Both the position numbers and the translations under genes were made by a program. From positions 29,371,431-29,435,430 of the forward strand of contig CM053326.1 of NCBI GenBank assembly GCA_028583605.1: 64,000 bases of DNA, written 5' to 3'. This document shows, one piece after another, positions 1 to 11,940 of this stretch. The DNA is from Dastarcus helophoroides (taxonomy: Eukaryota > Arthropoda > Insecta > Coleoptera > Bothrideridae). The notes below the pieces were generated by a model. It searched no databases. It saw nothing but the letters and a program-made list of their open reading frames with translations, and had not been told where the DNA came from. Position 1 is the stretch's first letter; each line of letters begins with the position of its first letter.

Positions 1-204
1 CGGGTGTGGGGTTGAAGATAGTCATCCAGGTCTAATCATATCAGAAACGAAGTTAAGACATGCGGAATGATTGCGCTCCATGACACTATCACGTACCACC
101 CACCGCCGCACAATCGAATCATTTTGTCTACTATTTTATTGTTTATGGCAGTCAATTTTGTAAACTTGATTTTTTTTCTGACCTGAAATATTGTCGAGAA
201 CTAT
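1..204. other. Left flank, no feature seen
   Basis: AT-rich sequence before the first satellite array. I see no open reading frame, RNA gene or repeat structure in it. Confidence 0.4.
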
Positions 205-3200
205 TCTGACGGGTGGGTCCGGTGACCAGTGCCCCCTCGTGCGCCCCCAATTTAGATTTTATTTCCCTTGACTTCGAACACTGGCGATGAAAAAAAATAT
301 TTGTAACATTTTCTTGACTAGAATAAATGAAAGGGTGATGAGAGGAGAAAGGGGGGCGGCATAATTATGCATATTTTTTATCGGAACTCTGGGTATGTTG
401 AAATAAAAAAATACACTTAGTTTTCCTGTAATATGTCTATCTATTAACGTGGTAATTTACATTTTTTCGGTCCGCATATTTTTAAAATTGAAGGGGGACA
501 TACTTTTCTACATTTTTAATCATAACTTCAAAAACTAGGAGGGTTAAACATTTTTAAAATTAATTTTGGAAGGTGCAAACAAAGCGCTTTGATATGATAC
601 CCCACTTGACCAGTACCCCCTCCTGCCCCCTCAATTTAAATTTTATTCCACTTAACTTTGAACCACTGTGTTGATGAAAAGATTCATATTTTTAACATTC
701 TCTCACCTAGAATAAATCAAGGGGAATGAGAGAAGATGGGAAAATGGAATATCTTGCATATTTTTTATCGTAACTCTTTACATGCTGAAAAAAAAATAGT
801 TTTCCTGTAATATTTACATGTTTATTTATTGAAGTGGTAATTTCAAATTTTTCGGTCTGCATATTTTAAAAATAGAAGGGGGGCAGATACGTTTACACAT
901 TTTTAATCATAACTCAAAAGTTATGGCGATTAAAAATCTTTAAAAATCGATTTTAGAATGTGTAAACAAAGCGCTTTCATATGATACCCACTTGACCTGT
1001 CCCCCCTCCTTGACCCCTCAATTTAAATTTTATTCCTCTTAACTTTGAACACTGTGTTGATGAAAAAATTCATATTTTCAACATTCTCTCACCCAGAATA
1101 AATGGAGCGGGATGAGGGGAGATGGGAGAACGGTACGTCATTGTATATTTTTTATCGTAACTCCCTACGTGCTGAAAAAAAAGTTTAGGTTTTCTGTAAT
1201 ATTTGCATGTTTATCTATTAACGTGGTAATTTTAATTTTTTTGGTCTACTTATTTTAAAAATAGAAGGGTAGATACTTTTATACATATTTAATCGTAACT
1301 CAAAAACTATTGGAGTTAAAAATCTTTAAAACTCGATTTTAGAATGTGTAAACATGGCGCTTTTATATGATACCCCACTTGACCTGTCCCCCCTTCTACC
1401 TCTTTAATTTAAATTTTGTCCCCCTTCACTTTGAATACTGCGACGATGAAAAAATACATATTTTTAACATTCTCTCACCTAGAATAAATGAAGGGGAATG
1501 AGAAAAGATGGGAGAATGGTATATCTTGCATATTTTTTATCGTAACTCTTTACATGCTTATACATTTTTAATCATAACTCAAAAACTATGGGGGTTAAAA
1601 ATGTTTAAAAATTAATTTTAAGATGCGCAAACAAAGCGCTTTCATATGATACCCCACTTGACCAGTACCCCCTCCTGCCCCCTAAATTTAAATTTTATTC
1701 CCCTTCACTTTGAATACTGTGACTATGAAAATATACATATTTTTAACATTCTTTCACCTAGAATAAATTAAGAAGGATGAGGGGAGATGGGAGAACGGTA
1801 CATCATTGTATATTTTTTATCGTAACTCCGTACGTGCTGAAAAAAAAGTTTAGGTTTCCTGTAATATTTGCATGTTTATCTATTAAAGTGGTAATTTCAA
1901 TTTTTTCGGTCCACTTATTTTAAAAATAGAAGAAGGGCAGATACTTTTATACATATTTAATCGTAACTTAAAAATTATGGGGGTTAAAAATCTTAAAAAA
2001 TTGATTTTAGAATGTGCAAACAAAGCGCTTTCATATGATACCCCACTTAACCTGTCCCCCTTCCCCCCCCTAATTTAAATTTTGTCCCCCTTTACTTTGA
2101 ATACTGTGACAAGGAAAAGATACATATGTTCAACATTCTCTCACGTAGAATAAATAAACGGGGTTGGGGGGAGATTAGAGAACGGGATATCTTTAAATAT
2201 TTCTTATCCTAACGTCGCACGTGCTGAAAAAAGTTTAGGTTTTCTGTAATATTTACATGTTTATCTATTACCGTGGTAATTTCAATTTTTTGCGTCTGCA
2301 TGTTTTTTAAAAAAAGGGGGGCAGACACTTTTATACATTTTTAAACATAACTTACAAATTATGTAGGTTTAAAATTTAAAATAAAATTCCTATGATACCT
2401 CGCTTGACCAGTCCCCCCCCTCCTGCCCCCATAATTTAAATTTTGTTCCCCTTTACTTTGAATACTGTGACGATTAAAAAATACATATTTTGAATATTTT
2501 TTCACCTAGAATAAATTAAGGGGAATGAGAGAAGATGGGAGAATGGTATATCTTGCATATTTTTTATTATATCTCTTTACATGCTGAAAAAAAATTAGTT
2601 TTTCTGTAATATTTACATGTTTATTTATTGAAGTAGGAATTTCAATTTTTTCGGTCTGCATATTTTAAAAGTAGAAGGAGAGCAGATACTTTTATACATT
2701 TTTAATCATAACTCAAAAACTATGGGTGTTAAAAATTTTAAAAAATGGATCTTAGAATCTGTAAACAAAGCGCTTTTATATGATACCCCACTTGACTAGT
2801 ACCCCTTCCTGCCCCCTTAATTTAAATTTTGTTCCCCTTTACTTTGAATACTGTGACAATGAAAAGATACCTACATATGTTCAACATTCTCTCACTTAGA
2901 ATAAATGAAGGGGGATGGGGGGAGATAAGAAACTGTATATCTTTGAATATTTTTTATCCTAACGTCGCACGTGCTAAGAAAAGTTTACGTTTCTTGTAAT
3001 ATTTACATGTTTGTCTATTAACGTAGTAATTCCAATTTTTTGCGTCTGCATTTTTTAAAAATAAAAGGGGGGCAGACACTTTTATACATTTTAAAACATA
3101 ACTCACAAACTATGTGGGTTTAAACTTTTTAAAAATTGATTTTAGAATGTGCAAACAATGCGCTTTCATATGATACCCCACTTGACCAGTGCCCCCTCCT

Positions 3201-3475
3201 GCCCCCTCAATTTAAATTTTATTCCCCTTCACTTCAAACACACTGGTCATAAAAATGTACATATTTTTAAATGTTTTGTACCTAAAATAAATAAGGGGGA
3301 TGAAAGGAGATGAAGTACCACTCTCGTAAATTTTTTGATCATATCTCAAAAACTATGCGGACTAAAAATTTTGAAAAATCATTTTTAAAATCTGCAAACA
3401 AAGTACTTTTATACAATACCACACTTGACTATGATACCTTGTTTAATATTTGACTTCAATAGTGACCACCTCAAA
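205..3475. repeat. Tandem satellite, unit about 385 bp (about nine copies)
   Basis: The landmark CATATGATACCCCACTTGAC, or a close variant, recurs near 589, 976, 1360, 1640, 2028, 2391, 2774, 3165 and 3411. Spacings are mostly 363-391 bp; the units starting near 1360 and 3165 are shortened to about 280 and 246 bp. Each unit has the same order: a C-rich block (runs of C before and after CTCCTG), an ACTTTGAA block, an ATTCTCTCACC block, a GAATGAGAGGAGATGGG-like G-rich block, TTTTTTATCGTAACTC, TGTAATATTTACATGTTTAT, and a block around CAAACAAAGCGCTTT. A partial unit starts near 205. Copies are diverged by substitutions and small indels, so the array is old. No coding capacity is evident. Confidence 0.93.
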
Positions 3476-5339
3476 TTACAAATATTTTTTTTTTGTAAAT
3501 TAGACATTGTTTCGTCCAAAACGGCGGTCACCCTGTATAAGGGAATAGATTCGGAGACGTTTTAAATTCCAATCACCTATGAATTATCTATCCGAGGAAA
3601 GTCGACAAAGCAGAGACGCGGTCTGCGGGCGGGTAACTTTCACGGTTGCACACGTTAGATTGATGTGAAAAACGCGACCGCAAGCAGAGATATTCGAGAA
3701 ACGTGCGACCGCCACACTGGAAGAAATCGAATCCTCTGGCCATGTTTAATTGAGTTAGGAGTTGAAAATGTTTGAAGAACAGAAGTTGCGTTAGCGAACG
3801 CGTCAGCGACGTTCATCTGTTATCAATTACATCTTCCATTGCCTTCTTTATTTAAGAGGTAGGATGCATTTTAAGCGCTTAATGGCCCGAATAGGCATCG
3901 CCGCGCCGCCGCGCCGTTCGTTTCGACATTCGTTCTTGTTTACATTCTTTGTACCTTTGTAGGCTTTTTTATTTTCGATTGGATGTTGAAACTGTTAATC
4001 AAATAAAAAAAGAACATTAAGGAATTTTTTACGTTTGGGACACCCACCAAGTAAGAGAATGTAAATCTATGTAATATTAATACGTGAACGTCGAAAATGA
4101 TCATACATTATTTTAGTACCTGGTATTTATTAGATAGGAAGGAGAATGAAATGTATTCGAATGGTTACTGTTATTTAAAATTTCGCTTGGCAACGTCCTC
4201 GATTATTACAAATCGCCTAATAATCTCGTTACATTAATAGCTATAATTTTGGGACTTGGCCACCAATTAGAATAGGAGTAGGTCGTGGATGAATGAAAAG
4301 AAGAAGTCTCTTACGTCAGCTGTACATAAGCTTGCCTGACGCGACGATTCAAATTTGTTATCAGTGAAGCGTAATAAGCCTTAAGATGCACCCTGAAGAC
4401 TTCCTGTCGAGGCTACTTCCAACATTCGCCTTATTACACAGTTACAAGGTACTCCACTTTTGGTGGAACGGACTGGTCCTCGGATTATCCTCAAAAATTG
4501 AAATACAAATCTTATCCCCTGAACCTGAACCAACCACTTTATCATCTATGTCGCTCGAAGTAGAATATTTTCGCGAAAGAAGCCCCATTAAATTAAAGTT
4601 TTCGCATTAACGTGCCCAGATCGTCCGATAAGCTGAACTAAATACATATTTTACCCTGATCGCATCTCTCGACCGAGTGTAAGGGAAGTGCGCGAATGAT
4701 TTTAATGAAAAGTCCGGCCGCCGCTGCAAGGGTAGATATGTATTCGAGCTTTTCGGCGAAAGGAACGAACGACGGGCGAATGACATCAGCTGTTACGTCC
4801 AGTCCAGTGGTTCGCTCCCTAACGCAGCGCGACGCTCGCACACGTCGCGGCGTCGATGCCTCTCGCTCGGGGATGAATCATTCCGCGTTATGCTCAAATC
4901 ACCGTAACGCCTAATCCCAATTTGTTTCCAGTTTAAATCTAGGTCATAAACCCCTCGTTTCAATCTCGCACGATCGTTCGAAGCGCATTAAAAAGTGTAG
5001 TAGGCTGAGGCTTTCAGATAAGCCGTTTTGTTATCGAGTTTCGCCAACGTAAAAACGCGTACGGTGTAATGGTATCACAAAATATGGTTAGGTACACTTA
5101 TCGTTTGAATTTCGGGGGTTATACTACAAGTTATTCATTTGGGAACTGCCCTAATAAAAAAAAAATAATTACTCAACTACATAAGTACATATTTATATTC
5201 ATTAAAAAACATGAACACAATAGTACCAAATGGCATTCATAGTATATCGCAGAATGTGTAATCATAGAATCATAAAATTAGCAACAACCAACTTCTGGTT
5301 GTTACTTATTTTGTGTTTAGAATCGTGACAATAAAATAT
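3476..5339. other. Mostly single-copy DNA with two GC-richer islands
   Basis: Two stretches, about 3540-3960 and 4640-5060, are clearly richer in G+C and CpG than their surroundings and carry no satellite motif. The rest is AT-rich. A short fragment of the dispersed foldback repeat lies at 4463-4526. Small open frames exist (for example 4696-4914 on +), but they resemble no protein I know. The islands could be regulatory DNA or untranslated exons of the downstream gene; this is inference from composition only. Confidence 0.4.
4463..4526 (+). repeat. Fragment of dispersed foldback repeat (single arm)
   Basis: Starts with GGTGGAACGGACTGGTCCT and continues through TCAAAAATTGAAATACAAATCTT to a CCCCTGAA block. 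The same sequence occurs at about 50048-50190 and, as the opposite strand, at 36715-36772 and 55770-55824. Only one arm is present here. Confidence 0.7.
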
Positions 5340-8300
5340 TGTTGAACTTTTTTGAAAATTTCTACCTTTTTCAAAACTTCGACTTATTTTGAAAATGTAG
5401 ATCTTTTCCAAATTTCATCTTTTTCTCAAAACTATAACATTCTTGTATTTTGGACAATTCAATTTTCTTTTAAAATTTCTACTTTTCTCTGGATAATTTC
5501 GATTTTTTTTCCTAAATTTTGACTTTTTTTGAATCTGTATTTTTAATTGCTATTGTTTTATTACTTTTTTGAAAATCTCAACATTCTGTCTTTTAAGAAT
5601 TGATTTTTTTTGAAAATTTCGATCTTTTTCCAAATTTTGTCTTTTTTCGAAATTTTTACCTTTCGTAAATTTAGATTTTTTTTAAAAATTCCCCTTTTCA
5701 ATTAGATTTCGACTTTTTTCAAAATTTTGTTGTCTCTTGATAATTTTGACCTTTTATTAAAATTTCGACTGTTGAAAATTTAGACTTTTCTCCAAAATTT
5801 TAACTTTCGCCAAATTTCAAACTTTTTGTAAAATTAAATTTTTTGAAAAATTTCACTCTTTTGAAAATGTATTTTCAAAATTTTAACTTGCTTAAAAGTG
5901 TTGACCTTTCTCAAAATACCAATTTTTTTTTTGGAAATTATGAGTTTCCAAAAATTTCAACCTTTCGAAATTTCGATTTTTTCCCGAAATTCATTATTTT
6001 TTTTAAATTCAGACCCCTTTTGAATATTTCGACTATAATATTTGAAAATTTTGATATTGTTTTAATATTTCGACTTTTTTCAAAATTTCGAAATTTTTTA
6101 AAATTTGGGGTAATGTTTTTAAAAATTTTGACTTTGGTTTGAGAATTCCTTGACATTTTTGCGTTTTTTTCGAATCTTATTTATTTTCTGAAAATTTTGA
6201 TTTTTATTTAAATTTTTGTCTTTTTTTCAAAATTTTGCCTTTTTTTAAATGTGGCTGAAAAGTTTGACTATTATTCAAAAATTTGGCTTTTTGGAAATTT
6301 TGACCATATTGAGAATTTGACTTTGGAACATTCCTTTTTTGAAACCTATCTTCAAAATATTCACTTTTAGTAAAAATTTCGATCCTTTTCAAAACATTTT
6401 TTTTTGGAAATTTTGACTTTTCAAAAATTTTATTCATTTTTCGAAATTTTTTATTTTTTGAAAATTCAGTCCCCTTTTGAATATTTTTTAAAATTTGGAG
6501 TAATATTTTTAAAAATTTTGACTTTTTTTGAGATTTTTTTTAAAATTTTGACTTTCATTCAGTTATTTTCTGAAAATTTCGATCTTTTTTCAAATGTAAG
6601 CTTTTTTTTCAAAATTTTGTCTTTTTTTAAATATTGGCTGAAAACTTCGACATTTCTTCAAAATTTTGACTTTTTCTAAATGTCGACCTTATTGAGAATT
6701 CGACTTTTGAAAAATTTCACTTTTTTGAAAACATTTTCGAAAATTTGACTTTTATTAAAAATTTCGATCCTTTTCAAAACATCAAATTTTTTGGAAATTT
6801 TTACTTTTCAAAAATTTTGTCCTGAATATTTTTTAAAATTCGGGGTAATAATTTTAAAAATTGTGACATTTTTTGATAAATTTTTGAAAATTTTGACTTT
6901 TTTTCGAATTTTATTTATTTTCTGAAAATGTTGGTTTTTTTTTTAAATCTCGCCTTTTTTATCAAAATTTTTCCTTTTTTTTTTTGAAATTTTGGTTGAA
7001 AAGTTCGATTTTTCTTCGAAAGTTTGACCTCATTAAGAATTTGACTTTTTAAAAAAATTCCACTTTTTTTAAAACGTATTTTCAAAATTTTGACTTGTCT
7101 TAAAATTTTTCGACCTTTTTCAGAATATCAATTATTTTGAATGATTGAATGAAATTTTTGACAAAAGGTCAAAATTTTCATTCAATTTTCGAAATTTTTT
7201 GTTTTTTGAAAATGCAGACACCTTTTGAATATTTTTTCAAATTTGGGGTAATATTTTTAAAAATGTTCGCTCTTTTTGAGAATTTTTTGATAATTTTGAC
7301 TTTTTTTCGAAGTGAATTTTTTTTCTGAAGTTCGCCATTTTTTCAAAATTTTGACTTTTTCGAAATTTCGACCTTATTGGGAATCCGACTTTTGACAAAT
7401 TCCATTTTTTTGAAAACATATTTTCAAAATTTAGTCTTTTATTAGAAATTTCGAACTTTTCCAAAACATGGATTTTTTTTGGAAATTTTGACTTTTTCAA
7501 AAATTTCATTCATTTTTGGAAATATCTACATTTTTCAAATTTTTTTTTTGATAATTTAGACTCTTTATAAATATTTTTTAAAATTCAGGGTTAAACTTTT
7601 ACTTTTTTTTCGAACTTTATTTGTTTTCTAAAAGTTTCTATCTTTATCCAAAATTTCGCTCTTTTTCAAAATTTTGCCTTTTTTTTCAAAATTTTCCCTT
7701 TTTTTTGAAATCTTGGCTGAAAAGTTCTATTTTTCTTCAAAATTTTGACCCTTTCGAAATTTTGACCTTATTAAGAATACGATTTTTGAAAAATTCCACC
7801 TTTTTGAAAATGTATTTTCAAAAATTTGGCTTGTTTTAAAAATTTCCACATTTTTCAGAATATCAATTTTGACTTTTTTCAAAATTTTCAACTGTTTTTC
7901 GAATTTTTGATTTTCTGGAAATTTTTATTTCTTAAAAATTCAGACCCTTTATGGATATTTCAACTCGCAATATTTGAAAATTTTGTTTTTCTTTTAATAT
8001 TTCGCCTCTTTTCAAAATTACAAGAAATTCGGGGTAATAATTCTAAAAATTATGACATTTTTTGATAAATTTTTGAAAATTTTAATTTTTTTTTTCGAAT
8101 TTTATTTATTTTCCGAAAATGGTCTTTTTTCAAAATACCGCCTTTTTTAAATTTTCCCCCTTTTTTAAAATTTGGTTGATAAGTTCAATTTTTTTTCGAA
8201 ATTTTGACCTCATTAAGAATTTGACTTTTTTAAAATTTCCACTTTTTTTGAAAACGTATTTTCAAAATTTTGATCTGTATTAAAAATTTCGACGTTTTTC

Positions 8301-10330
8301 AGAATATCAATTTTTTTGGAAATTTTTACCATTTTTCAAAATTTTTATTTCTTAAAAATTCAGACCCTTTATGGATATTTCAACTCGTAATATTTGAAAA
8401 TTTTGCTTTTCTTTTAATATTTCGCCTCTTTTCAAAATTACAAGTTTTTTAAAGTTTGGGGCAATTTTAAAAATTTTCACTTTTTTTTGAGAATTATTTT
8501 AAAAATATTGAGTTTTCCTCGAAACTTATTTTTTTTCTAAAATTTTCGATTTTTTTTTTTAAATTTCGCCCTTTCTCAAAATGTTGCCCTTTTTGAAATG
8601 TTGTCTGAAAATTTAGAGTTTTTTAAAGAATATTTTGAAATTTTTGGGACTTTTTCGAATCTTATTTATTTTCTAACAATTTCGATTTTTTTAAAAATTT
8701 TCGCCTTTTTTTCAAAATGTTGCCTTTTTTTAAAAAAATGTTGGCTAAAAACTTGGAATTTTTTTCAAAATTTTCACTCTTCAAATTTCGACCTCATTAG
8801 GAATTTGACTTTTTTAAAAAATTGCACTTTTTTGAAAATAATTTTGTCTTATTAAAAATTTCGACCTTTTACAAAATATCAATTTTTTTTAAATTTTGAC
8901 TTTTTTCAAAAATTTGATCCTTTTTCTTGACATTTCCAATTTATTTTAAATTTTTTTAATTTTTGAAAGTTAAGAAACCTTTTGAATATTTTTTAAAATT
9001 CGGGGTAATATTTTTAAAAATATTGACTTTTTTTGGGAAATTTTTGAAAATTTTGACTTGTTTTCGAAACTTATTTATTTTCTAAAAATTTCATTTTTTT
9101 TCAGAAAGTCGCCTTTTATTCAATATTTCGCCTTTTTTTTCAAAATTTTTCCTTTCATTTGAAATGTTTCCTGAGAAGTTCGACCTTACTTTAAAATTTT
9201 GACCCTTTCAAAATTTCGACTTTGACTCTTGAAAAATTCCACTTTTTTGAAAATGTATTTTCAACATTTTGACTTGTATTAAAAATTTCGACCTTTTTCA
9301 GAATGTCAATTTTTTTTGGAAACTTTTATAATTCTTCAAAATGTCATTCATTTTTGGAAATTTTTTGTTTTTTGAAAATGCAGACCGCTTTTGAATATTT
9401 TTTTAAATTCGGGGTAATATTTTTAAAAATTTTGGCTCTTTTTGAGAATTTTTTGATAATTTTGACTTTTTCGAAGTTTATTTATTTTCTGAAAAGTTCG
9501 ACATTTTTTCAAAATTTTGACTTTTTCGAAATTTAGACTTTTTTCAAAACATCAATTTTTTGGAAATTTTGACTCAAAAATTGCATTCATTTTTCAAAAA
9601 TTTCAACGAATTTTTGACTTTTTCTCGAAATTTTTATTTTCTGAAAATTCAGAACCTTTTTGCATATTTCGACTGATAATATTTGAAAATTTTGATTTTG
9701 TTTTAATATTTCGACATTTTAAAAAATGTTCAACTTTTTTTCAGAATTGTTTAAAAATTTTGACTTTTTCTTGAAATGTTGTTTTTTGGAATGTTGGCTG
9801 AAAATTTCGACTTATTTTAAAAAAATTTTGTTTTTTTTTTGTAAATTTCGATCTTTCCTTACGGGTTATTCAATCTTTTTCCAAATTTCGTTTTTTCTTC
9901 AAAATTTTGATCCATTTTGAATATTTCCTTACAGATTATTCATGTTTTTTTTTAAATTTAATTTTTTTCCAATTTTCGCGTTTTCTTCGAAATTTTGACC
10001 CATTTTGAATATTTCGAATTTTGCAAATTTTTGAAATACTTTTTAATCTTTACTTTTTTTTTCAAATTTAGACTTTTTTGCTTCCTTTTTTTCAAAATTT
10101 CGACTTTTATAAATTTAGATCTTTCTTCCAAATGTCAAGTCGAACTTGTAATTGATTTTGAAAATTTTCTTTTAAAATTTCGCCTTTTTGAAAATATTGA
10201 CTTTTTAAAATTTGACCTTTTTTAAATTTTAGCTTTTTTCAAGGTAGTCAATTTTTCGGTTTCGGAAAATTTCGACTCTTTTTGATAAATTTGCTTTTTT
10301 TTGGAAATGACTAATTTTTCCTAAATTTCG
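5340..10330. repeat. AAATTTCGAC-type AT-rich satellite tract, T-rich orientation
   Basis: About 5 kb of degenerate short repeats of the type TTTTTCAAAATTTCGACTTTT, with a loose period of roughly 16-25 bp. A higher-order unit is visible: the tag TTCGGGGTAATATTTTTAAAA, or a variant, recurs near 6095, 6490, 6835, 7225, 7578, 8028, 8453, 8996 and 9405, spacings about 345-545 bp. A longer block is duplicated at about 7943-8022 and 8363-8443. The many open frames here encode only Phe/Lys/Asn/Ile-rich low-complexity peptides on both strands and are not genes. Confidence 0.9.
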
Positions 10331-11940
10331 TTTACATCCCATTTTATTAAATTGTTGCGTATTATTTTGCCGAACATTTTAATTTCAAAATAATTGCATC
10401 TATTTTCAGTTTTCGGTGTCTTTATTCAACTTCATCTTGCCTTCATCTTTCTTCAGCTTTCATAGTTATCAATTATCAACATTGTGTTCTAAAAATAATA
10501 TTTTATTTCTCTCGATTGCAATGAAAACAGTTGTGTCTCAGCTGTCGCATTATCTAGCAGTGTCTTAGGTCTTGCATGTTGGCGATTTAATTACATAATA
10601 AATTACCGAATGAAAAATAACTTTCTTTTCCTACCTTAACGGCAATAAACAAACATGATTTTTTTGTGTATATCAATAGCCAGTACCTTTTAAATGGTAT
10701 AACCTAATAATGAAAAAAAAATCTCCCCGTGCACTTTCAATTTTCTCACCGCAAAATGCAACAGCAGTTGCGAGCAAATCGTAAATAGCGCGAGTTTCAG
10801 ATTGGCGAAGGCTCCGGGCGGCAAATGGCGTTCCGAGCGGGCGCCCCCTCGCGGCTAAAGCGCCGACCGACGCGCACCTAACCCTGTGGCTCCCTCTTAG
10901 CGGCGAGAACGCCTTCCGCCTCGATGAGCAATTAAATTCCGGGATCGATTCGTCGCTCCACCTAGTCGACGCTCTATTGGGCGACGCCGACGGTACGTCG
11001 TCCGAATCGCCACCAGATTGGTCGTTTTCCCCGTATAGTCACGCTGGTGCACACCTAGAGAGGTGTAATGCATACGATAGTCAGTTGATCGCTTGTCGTT
11101 TGTCCGTTCGAGGCATAGGTGATTTGACCGCGTCGAAATCGCTCCTTAACAACTCATTGACCCTTAAAGAGTTCCAATCAAGTAGCGAAATTGTTTAATT
11201 GCCTTTGAGTAATTTCATTTTTTTTTATTCGAGGCGATTGGTCCTTTAGGTTGTGCGAATTTCGTTTGTTGTGATTTTTTCCGGATTAGTGACTCTCGAT
11301 TATGGTGAAGTTGGAACTTTTTCGGTAATTAAACTTAAAAAAAAATCGTAAGTATTTTTTTTACTTAAGCCAAATCAAGTATACTTAAATAATTGTAATA
11401 TTAAATAATTTACTACACATGTACCTACGCATAAAATACCAAAGTTAACCATTCATATTACTTAATCAAATTGAACTTGTTACTACCAAATAAAATTATG
11501 AAAATACGACTTCAAAGTCAAAAATTAATTTCTCTGTTTTCTGCAATTATATTATTTATAAATTTTGAATATCACATTTACAAGTTTATCTACCTGCAAC
11601 TTTCAGCTTGGTTTTATTTAGAAGTGATTGCAAAAATAAAAAATTGAATGTTTACAAATTTTTCGGACTTTTTTTTCTTATGATTCTACTTAAATTTGGT
11701 GGAACATGGAAAAATAATTATGTATTTTGTAAAATGTGCCATTTTTGTCCTTGTAATTTGCATTTCTATAAATAATCTTAAATATACACTATCGACTGTC
11801 CACCTAACAATGGTATTTTCGTAACTGTGTTCTATAAGTAAAAAAAATTTCAAAGACCCTTAATATCACAAATACGACGTTGTAAAGATTAATTTTGATT
11901 TATAAGACCAAATGTTGACTAAACATGACCGATACACTGA
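10331..11940. other. Single-copy DNA with a GC-rich island at about 10740-11200
   Basis: AT-rich DNA surrounds a CpG-containing, GC-richer island at about 10740-11200. A frame at 10977-11198 on + encodes 73 residues that I do not recognise. It may be chance, part of an upstream exon, or regulatory DNA. I see no splice structure that joins it to the ey exons. No repeats were seen from 11200 to 11940. Confidence 0.4.

Noticed and set aside
5843..9920. Numerous 60-99 codon frames in the first AT-rich tract
   Set aside because: They are Phe/Leu/Ile- or Lys/Asn-rich on both strands, follow the satellite period, and have no homology. Products of composition.
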